This document shows positions 1-4,302 of a stretch of 7,751 nt of DNA, piece after piece. Each line of letters begins with the position of its first letter. The stretch's first letter is position 1. A model generated the notes under the pieces. It saw only the letters and a list, made by a program, of their open reading frames with translations. It was not told where the DNA came from and did no database searches. Source of the stretch: Trebonia sp. (GTDB lineage Bacteria > Actinomycetota > Actinomycetes > Streptosporangiales > Streptosporangiaceae). Position numbers and translations under genes: made by a program. The stretch lies in assembly GCA_030038035.1 (NCBI GenBank), contig JASHPP010000698.1:1-7751 (forward strand). Direction: 5' to 3'.

Positions 1-732
1 TGGCTGGAGCTGCAGGCGGACCCGTCCGGCTACGCGGCCCGGTTCGACGGCATCACCGCGTTCACCGAACTGCTGCTTGACGCGGCCGCCACCGCCGCGC
101 AGGCGACCGGCGTCGGGATCGCGATCATCATCGCGGCGAACCGGACCAGGCACCCGCTCGATGCCCGCACGCTCGCCCGGCTCGCGGCGCAGTTCGCCGG
201 GCGCGGCGTCGTCGGCTTCGGGCTGTCCAACGACGAGCGGCGCGGGCCCGCGGAGGACTTCGAGCGGGCATTCCGGATCGCGGAGCGGGCCGGCCTGCTG
301 CTTGTCCCGCACGCAGGAGAGCTGGTCGGCGCGGCCAGCGTCAGCGCCACGCTGGACCGGCTGCACGCCGACAGGATCGGGCACGGCGTCCGCTCGGTCG
401 AGGACCCCGAGGTCGTCAAGCGGCTCGCCGCCACGGGCGTGACCCTGGAGGTCTGCCCGTCCTCCAACGTGGCGCTCGGCGTCGCGCCCGGCCCGGCCGC
501 GGTCCCCGTCCGCGCCCTCTTCGACGCCGGCGTGCCGGTCGCGCTCGGGGCGGACGACCCGCTGCTGTTCGGGCGGCGGCTGGTCAGGCAGTATGAGATC
601 GCTCGTGACGTGCACGGCTGCACCCCGCAAGAGCTGGCCGAACTAGCCCGCATGGCGGTCCTGGGCTCGGCGGCCCCCTCCGGCGTCCGCGCCAGCCTGC
701 TGACCGCCATCGACACCTGGCTGGCCGCCTAG
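1..732 (+). CDS. add: Adenosine deaminase, C-terminal 243 residues (5' end outside window)
   Basis: Metal-dependent hydrolase that converts adenosine (and deoxyadenosine) to inosine in the cytoplasm, part of purine salvage. The reading frame is open from base 1 to a TAG at 730-732, so about 100 N-terminal residues, including the first His-x-His zinc motif, lie upstream of the window. Family signatures appear in the expected order: GVVGFGLSNDE (about residues 70-80), HAGE at 104-107 (zinc-binding His and catalytic Glu in the family), DRIGHG with His128, CPSSN at 152-156, and ADDP with Asp185/Asp186 (zinc- and substrate-binding Asp). The last motif reads ALGADDP rather than the common S-L/I-N-T/S-DDP. 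As far as I recall this variant is typical of an actinobacterial branch, so the exact substrate (adenosine, or a related aminopurine) is less certain than the fold and reaction type. It ends 181 bp from the convergent murB gene. Confidence 0.85.
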   Translation, partial: WLELQADPSGYAARFDGITAFTELLLDAAATAAQATGVGIAIIIAANRTRHPLDARTLARLAAQFAGRGVVGFGLSNDERRGPAEDFERAFRIAERAGLLLVPHAGELVGAASVSATLDRLHADRIGHGVRSVEDPEVVKRLAATGVTLEVCPSSNVALGVAPGPAAVPVRALFDAGVPVALGADDPLLFGRRLVRQYEIARDVHGCTPQELAELARMAVLGSAAPSGVRASLLTAIDTWLAA

Positions 733-913
733 CCGACCCGCGGGACTGGTGGTTGCCGCTCCCTCGCGTGCATGTCACCTGGTCCGACCAAGATGATGTG
801 CGGGTGAGCGATGTGACGGGGTGTGACGCGCTGCCCGGGTTCGGGTCGGCCGCCAGGACGGCCCCGCCAGAGTGGCGCAGGCACGGCTCGGCTCGGGCGC
901 CGGGACGGCCTCG
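733..913. other. Convergent intergenic spacer between add and murB
   Basis: A 181-bp spacer between two converging genes, where transcripts from both sides should end. I see only a modest inverted repeat, GGCCG (848-852) and CGGCC (859-863) with a 6-base loop, and no T-tract after it on either strand. That is too weak to call a terminator with confidence. No convincing small gene is present: the ORFs that cross this spacer run on as shadows antisense to the neighbouring genes. Confidence 0.5.
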
Positions 914-1951
914 CTACAGCGTGACACCGACCAGGGTGGGCTCGGGCTGCAGCGTGACGCCGAACGCGTCGCGCACCCCGTCGCGGATCTCCCGCGCCAG
1001 CGCGACCAGGTCCGCCGTGGTCGCGCCGCCCGCGTTGACCAGCGCGAGCGTGTGCTTCGAGGACACCCGCGCCCGGCCGGGCGCGCCGTACCCCTTGCCG
1101 AAGCCGGCGTGCTCGATCAGCCACGCGGCCGGGACCTTGACCCGGCCGTCGCCCGCGTCGAAACCGGGAACCGGGCCCGGCGCCGCGGCCGCCACCCCGG
1201 CGAGCTGCTCCGCGTCCAGGATGGGGTTGGTGAAGAACGAGCCGGCGCTGCGGCTGTCCGGGTCCCCCGGGCTGAGCAGCATCCCCTTGCGTGCCCTTAT
1301 TTTCAACACTCCCGAACGAACCTCGCCGACTCCCGCGCGCTCCCCCATCCGCAGCCCGAGTTCGGACGCGAGCTCGGCGTACTGCACCGGCAGCGACAGC
1401 GGCTCCCTGGCCAGCCGGAACGTCACGCCCAGCACCACGTACCTGGGCAGGGCATCCTTGAACAGGCTGGTGCGGTAGGAGAAGCGGCACTGTTCGTTCG
1501 GGATGACGCTGATCTGGCGCGTCAGCCGGTCGAAGACCCGCACGGTGGCGATGACCTCAGCCACCTCCTGCCCGTAGGCACCGACGTTCTGGATCGGGGT
1601 CGCGCCCGCCCGGCCGGGGATGCCGGACAGGCATTCCAGCCCGGCCAGGCCCTCGGCGACCGTGGCGGCCACCACGTCGTCCCAGTCCTCACCGGCGGCG
1701 ACCGCCACCGCCAGGCGGCCGTCCCCGTCGCCCGAGTAGCCGACGCCGCGGCTGGCGACGGCGATGACCGTGCCGGGGAAGCCGTCGTCCGCGATCACGA
1801 GGTTGCTGCCGCCGCCGATGAGCAGCACCGGCTCGCCTGCCCCGTCCGCGGCGCGAACCGCGTCGATCAGGTCGGCCTCGGTCGAGGCCGCCACGAAGGC
1901 TTTCGCGGGGCCGCCGAGGCCAAGCGTCGTGTAGCCGGCGAGATCGGTCAC
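914..1951 (-). CDS. murB: UDP-N-acetylmuramate dehydrogenase (UDP-N-acetylenolpyruvoylglucosamine reductase) MurB
   Basis: FAD flavoenzyme that uses NADPH to reduce UDP-GlcNAc-enolpyruvate to UDP-MurNAc, the second committed step of peptidoglycan precursor synthesis, in the cytoplasm. The 345-aa product has the N-terminal TTLGLGGPA motif (residues 8-16) and the FAD-binding GGGSN (46-50). The second FAD segment is GIPGRAGATPIQNVGAYGQE (110-129). FSYRTSLFK (157-165) carries the conserved Arg160, AGSFFTNP (236-243) carries the catalytic Ser238, and QPEP (335-338) carries the catalytic Glu337. It has the C-terminal layout of type I MurB proteins, and all three expected catalytic residues are present. 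I chose the GTG at 1949-1951 because the conserved sequence begins right after it and it overlaps the TGA of the upstream MaoC gene as GTGA. The frame stays open to 2161, but that upstream part is an Arg/Pro-rich shadow of the MaoC gene. Last gene of the rpmG operon, probably translationally coupled. Confidence 0.96.
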   Translation of the reverse strand: MTDLAGYTTLGLGGPAKAFVAASTEADLIDAVRAADGAGEPVLLIGGGSNLVIADDGFPGTVIAVASRGVGYSGDGDGRLAVAVAAGEDWDDVVAATVAEGLAGLECLSGIPGRAGATPIQNVGAYGQEVAEVIATVRVFDRLTRQISVIPNEQCRFSYRTSLFKDALPRYVVLGVTFRLAREPLSLPVQYAELASELGLRMGERAGVGEVRSGVLKIRARKGMLLSPGDPDSRSAGSFFTNPILDAEQLAGVAAAAPGPVPGFDAGDGRVKVPAAWLIEHAGFGKGYGAPGRARVSSKHTLALVNAGGATTADLVALAREIRDGVRDAFGVTLQPEPTLVGVTL

Positions 1952-2373
1952 GGCAGGCGGACGACGGCGCGGGCGCGGGTCAGCACCTTCGCCCCGGCGG
2001 CACGCGCGGTCAGGTCGACCGCCACCTTGCCGTCCCCGAGTTTCTCCGCGACAGTGCCGCTGATCTCGATCGTCGCGCCCGCGCCGTCGTCGGGGACAGG
2101 GACCATCGCGGAAAACCGGACGCCGAACTCGGAGATCGCGCCCGGGTCGCCGCCTGCCCATTCGGTGACGTACCTGGCGGCCTGGGCCATCGTGTACATG
2201 CCGTGCGCGATGACGTCAGGCAGGCCGACGGCGCGGGCGGCCCGCTCGTTCCAGTGGATGACGTTGAAGTCACCGGAGGCACCCGCGTATTTGACCAGGT
2301 CCAGGCGCGTGACCTGGTAGCTCTGCCGCGGTATCTCGGTGCCCGGCTCGATATCGGCGTAGCGCAGCGCCAT
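1948..2373 (-). CDS. MaoC family dehydratase, HadB-like catalytic (R)-specific hydratase subunit
   Basis: A 141-aa single hot-dog-fold protein resembling mycobacterial HadB, which dehydrates (3R)-hydroxyacyl-ACP during fatty-acid elongation. The hydratase-2 motif is intact: GDFNVIHWN (34-42) contributes Asp35 and His40, the catalytic pair, followed by the conserved GLPDVIAHGMYTM segment (50-62). Length matches the family (about 140 aa). The ATG at 2371-2373 is preceded by GGGAG with 7-base spacing. It lies 15 bp after the HadA-like gene and overlaps murB by 4 bp. By analogy with Mycobacterium HadAB, it should form a heterodimer with the neighbouring non-catalytic subunit. In an actinomycete without mycolic acids the physiological acyl substrate is not known to me, and membrane fatty acids or a specialised lipid are both possible. 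I cannot see whether this host makes mycolates. Confidence 0.9.
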   Translation of the reverse strand: MALRYADIEPGTEIPRQSYQVTRLDLVKYAGASGDFNVIHWNERAARAVGLPDVIAHGMYTMAQAARYVTEWAGGDPGAISEFGVRFSAMVPVPDDGAGATIEISGTVAEKLGDGKVAVDLTARAAGAKVLTRARAVVRLP

Positions 2374-2388
2374 CGTGGGTCTCCCTGC

Positions 2389-2832
2389 TTACTGCCCGCG
2401 CTCGACGAGCGTGGACTTCGCCGTGCAGACGTGCTCGCCGTCCACGGTGCTGATGTCCGTCGACGTGACGAGCATCGACATGGCGCCGAGCACCCTGATC
2501 GACTCGATCGTCGAGGTGGCGACCACCACGTCCCCTGCGTGCAGCGGGCGGGTATAGCTGAAGCTCTGCTCGCCGTGCACGACCATCGAGTAGTCAAGGC
2601 CGAGGCCCGGGTCGGCGTTCAGCCCTCCCGTGGCGGTCATGCTGATCACGATCGCGAACGTGGGCGGCGCGATCACGTCCGGGTAGCCCGCCTGCTGCGC
2701 CGCGGTCTTGTCGCGGCACGCCGCGCTCGGCTCGCCGATGGCATTGGCGAACTCGGCGATCTTGACCCGGCTGACCTCGTACGGCTGCGTCGGCCCGAAG
2801 ACCCGGCCGACATACTCCTGGTTAAGGGGCAC
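2389..2832 (-). CDS. MaoC-like N-terminal domain protein, HadA-like non-catalytic dehydratase subunit
   Basis: A 147-aa FAS1-type MaoC N-terminal-domain protein resembling HadA, the substrate-binding partner of the HadAB dehydratase. Visible signatures are the N-terminal NQEYVGRVFGPTQPYEV, the FANAIGEPS segment, GYPDVIAPPTFAIVI (49-63), and VVHGEQSFSYTRPLHAGDVV. The Asp-x4-His hydratase dyad found in the downstream partner is absent at the matching place (GEPSAACRDK), as expected for a structural half. Translation most likely starts at the GTG at 2830-2832. GGAAGG lies 9 bases upstream of it, and the gene begins 16 bp after the rpmG stop. The TAA at 2389-2391 is 15 bp before the HadB-like start, which supports equimolar expression of a heterodimer. 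Confidence 0.88.
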   Translation of the reverse strand: MPLNQEYVGRVFGPTQPYEVSRVKIAEFANAIGEPSAACRDKTAAQQAGYPDVIAPPTFAIVISMTATGGLNADPGLGLDYSMVVHGEQSFSYTRPLHAGDVVVATSTIESIRVLGAMSMLVTSTDISTVDGEHVCTAKSTLVERGQ

Positions 2833-2848
2833 CGGGCGGCGCCTTCCG

Positions 2849-3013
2849 CTAGCGAGTCTCGCGGTGCGGGCGGTGGCAGCGGCAGTTCGGGCAGTACTTC
2901 ATCAGCTCAAGGCGGTCCGGGTCGTTGCGCCGGTTCTTCTTCGTGATGTAGTTGCGGTGCCTGCACTCCTGGCAAGCCAGCGTGATCTTCAGCCGGATGT
3001 CGGTGGCAGCCAT
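2849..3013 (-). CDS. rpmG: 50S ribosomal protein L33, zinc-binding form
   Basis: A 54-aa basic protein of the large ribosomal subunit, located near the E site. The family start [17 protein letters not shown] and the tail CHRPHRETR are clear. Two CxxC pairs, Cys14/Cys17 and Cys41/Cys44, form the zinc ribbon that defines the zinc-dependent (C+) version, and a further Cys46 is present. Many actinomycetes also carry a zinc-free paralogue that replaces the C+ form under zinc limitation. None is in this window. The ATG at 3011-3013 has a GAAAGG ribosome-binding site 9 bases upstream. The open frame extends upstream through the tRNA to 3265, but that part is not coding. First protein gene of the operon, 78 bp after tRNA-Met. 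Confidence 0.95.
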   Translation of the reverse strand: MAATDIRLKITLACQECRHRNYITKKNRRNDPDRLELMKYCPNCRCHRPHRETR

Positions 3014-3091
3014 GGTGGAGTGCCTTTCTACCCGAGAGTTTTGTCGGTCAAGAGTACTTGATGTGGTACGTGGTGGGTAACGCCTGCTGGG

Positions 3092-3165
3092 TAGCGGAGG
3101 CCGGACTTGAACCGGCGACACAGCGATTATGAGCCGCTTGCTCTGCCTGACTGAGCTACTCCGCC
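3092..3165 (-). tRNA. tRNA-Met (anticodon CAU), elongator type
   Basis: A complete cloverleaf can be folded by hand on the minus strand. The acceptor is GGCGGAG with CTCCGCT (a G-U pair at 1-72). The D stem is GCTC/GAGC. The anticodon stem AGCGG/TCGCT encloses loop CTCATAA, giving anticodon CAU. The T arm is GCCGG-TTCAAGT-CCGGC, and the discriminator base is A73. The 3' CCA is not fully encoded (the DNA reads ACCC). The paired position 1-72 and the anticodon stem, which lacks three consecutive G-C pairs, argue against the initiator tRNA. A CAU tRNA-Ile modified to lysidine cannot be strictly excluded, but the location directly before rpmG is where actinomycetes carry tRNA-Met. Confidence 0.95.
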
Positions 3166-3179
3166 ATCGCGACCATGTA

Positions 3180-3185
3180 AGGGTA
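3180..3185 (-). promoter_or_regulatory. Possible -10 element for tRNA-Met / rpmG operon
   Basis: On the minus strand TACCCT fits the loose actinobacterial -10 pattern TAnnnT and lies 14 bases before the first base of the tRNA, a suitable distance for a short 5' leader. I do not find a good -35 hexamer at the usual spacing, so this is tentative. Confidence 0.3.
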
Positions 3186-3236
3186 CCCGATCTGGCCAGC
3201 GCGCGTGCGCGCCGCGACAGCGGGCGCGGCGGACGG

Positions 3237-3249
3237 TTATCCACAGGCT
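3237..3249 (+). repeat. DnaA-box-like direct repeat, copy 1
   Basis: The 13-mer TTATCCACAGGCT contains a perfect 9-base DnaA box (TTATCCACA, identical to the E. coli R1-type consensus). A 12-of-13 match occurs 86 bp downstream in the same orientation. It lies in the spacer between tRNA-Met and the cysteine-peptidase-like gene, upstream of the probable tRNA promoter. DnaA binding is inferred from sequence only. Confidence 0.6.
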
Positions 3250-3253
3250 CAGC

Positions 3254-3291
3254 CAGGGCATGCACCGTTGTATCCCCGTAAAGCAGGGCAT
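3254..3291 (+). repeat. Pair of CAGGGCAT direct repeats
   Basis: Exact octamers CAGGGCAT occur at 3254-3261 and 3284-3291, with starts 30 bp apart (close to three helical turns). They sit between the two DnaA-box-like repeats. The spacing would put both copies on the same face of the helix, as for an operator pair. No factor is identifiable and an octamer pair may occur by chance. Confidence 0.35.
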
Positions 3292-3311
3292 ATCAACATG
3301 GGTGCAAACAG

Positions 3312-3335
3312 TTGCGCACACGTTTTCCACAGGCT
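3312..3335 (+). repeat. DnaA-box-like direct repeat, copy 2, with adjacent degenerate box
   Basis: TTTTCCACAGGCT (3323-3335) matches copy 1 at 12 of 13 positions and contains a DnaA box with one mismatch (TTTTCCACA). Directly before it, TTGCGCACA at 3312-3320 is a weaker DnaA-box-like 9-mer whose start is 11 bp away, about one helical turn. Together with copy 1 this makes three candidate sites within 99 bp. Binding is inferred, not shown. Confidence 0.5.
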
Positions 3336-3359
3336 GGCGGGACCCCGGCACTCCTGCGG

Positions 3360-4154
3360 TCACGGGGCCGCCGGCGCCGCCACGGGCGGCAGGCCCGTGA
3401 TCGGGCCCCCGGTGGCAATTCCCGGACTGGTCACCACGGTCTCGATGAACGCCCCGGAGACCGGCGTCGTCGGGTTGTGGTACTGGTAGTGCGTGCGGAA
3501 GAACCCGCGGAAATGGCCCGGCGGATTGTTGGACATGGTCAGCGTGGTGGCCTGCGTCGGATCACCGATGTTAAGGCTGATCGTATTGTCGTCGCCCAGG
3601 TAGTCCGGGTCGTATATGTGCAGGGTCAGGTCAGTGCCGTTCAGGTCATATCCCCAGGCCAGGACCTGATGGCACTGCGAGAGGTTCTCTATCCCGGTAA
3701 GAAATCCCAGGAATGCCGGCTGCTGGCCCGCGACCAGGCCGAGGGCCGAGGGCAGCCCGGAATCCATGTCCTGCTTGATCATCGGCCATTCCTCGGTGAT
3801 CTCATGCCAGGCGACGCCGTGGCCGAAGAATGAGTCGCCGTCGGACATCTGGATCCACGACAGGTAGTGGGTCACGTCGGCCTCGTCGAAGCTGTTCGTC
3901 AGCCGGGCGACGATGTAGTTGAACAGCGGCGTGCCCTCGGCGGGATTCGCTGTTTCCTGCGGCGGCAGCAGGCGGGCCTGATACAGGTCATTGACCGTAT
4001 AGGCCATGCCACCGCATAGTCCCTCGCTCGCATTGCCCAGCGTCACGTGCTCGCCAAGGATGTTAATGGTGTAGTTCGGTTCTGATGGCCAGCTGTTGGT
4101 GAAATGAAGGCCGTTCCTGCTCGGCAGGAACATGGGCACGCGCACGCTAACCAT
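3360..4154 (-). CDS. Putative papain-like cysteine peptidase-fold protein of unknown function
   Basis: A 264-aa protein with no signal peptide or membrane segment, so probably cytoplasmic. I recognise the general pattern of a little-studied bacterial hypothetical family: GLHFTNSWP near the N-terminus, NASEGLCGGMAYTVNDLY (41-58), CHQVLAWGYDLNG (161-173), LHIYDPD (178-184) and GFFRTHYQY (217-225). The order Cys47, His162, Asp182, with His followed by a hydrophobic strand and Asp in the next strand, fits a papain/C39-like catalytic triad. The activity is inference from motif layout, not from a known enzyme. The tail after about residue 228 is rich in Pro, Gly and Ala. The start is the ATG at 4152-4154; only weak G-rich sequence (GGGTGGG) precedes it, and Met8 is an alternative. 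Codon use is much more relaxed than in neighbouring genes (GTT, CTT, CAT, TCA, ATT, AAT, GGT and TAT are common), suggesting acquisition from another source. It may be read through from the 709-aa gene 148 bp upstream or from its own promoter, and I see no clear promoter. Confidence 0.85.
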   Translation of the reverse strand: MVSVRVPMFLPSRNGLHFTNSWPSEPNYTINILGEHVTLGNASEGLCGGMAYTVNDLYQARLLPPQETANPAEGTPLFNYIVARLTNSFDEADVTHYLSWIQMSDGDSFFGHGVAWHEITEEWPMIKQDMDSGLPSALGLVAGQQPAFLGFLTGIENLSQCHQVLAWGYDLNGTDLTLHIYDPDYLGDDNTISLNIGDPTQATTLTMSNNPPGHFRGFFRTHYQYHNPTTPVSGAFIETVVTSPGIATGGPITGLPPVAAPAAP

Positions 4155-4279
4155 CCCGACCCACCCGCTCCCTGATGGCAGTTAACCAATCCCCCTGTCG
4201 TACACGAGCCGCGCCCTTGGTGTAAAGAGCCGGGCCAGTCAGCGCGCATGCCGTAAGGAAACGCGGTGCCGATCGCCTT

Positions 4280-4292
4280 GATCCTGTGGATC
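4280..4292. repeat. Short inverted repeat GATCC-TGT-GGATC
   Basis: A perfect 5-bp inverted repeat with a 3-base centre, placed 10 bp beyond the stop codon of the 709-aa gene and 125 bp before the start of the peptidase-like gene. It lacks a following T-tract, so it is not a classical terminator. It could be a small operator, or chance. It also contains TCCACAGG on the minus strand, the core of the DnaA-box-like repeats at 3237 and 3323, though the complete 9-mer (AGATCCACA) is a poor DnaA box. Confidence 0.3.
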
Positions 4293-4302
4293 TACCCTCC
4301 GG

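Noticed and set aside
848..863. Rho-independent terminator between add and murB
   Set aside because: Only a 5-bp stem without a T-tract on either strand.
1952..2161. N-terminal extension of MurB by 70 codons
   Set aside because: The added sequence is an Arg/Gly-rich out-of-frame reading of the MaoC gene. MurB homology starts right after the GTG at 1949-1951.
872..2320. 482-codon + strand open frame antisense to murB and the HadB-like gene
   Set aside because: Composition is Arg/Gly/Asp/His-rich with no family motifs, and it lies fully antisense to genes with intact catalytic motifs. It is a typical shadow frame in high-GC DNA.
3014..3265. Long upstream extension of the L33 frame
   Set aside because: It reads through the tRNA gene. 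The conserved L33 start and the ribosome-binding site point to the ATG at 3011-3013.
3092..4154. Genomic island integrated at tRNA-Met
   Set aside because: The accessory genes lie on the 5' side of the tRNA, while integrases normally use the 3' end, which here faces conserved rpmG. No integrase or duplicated tRNA 3' end is visible.
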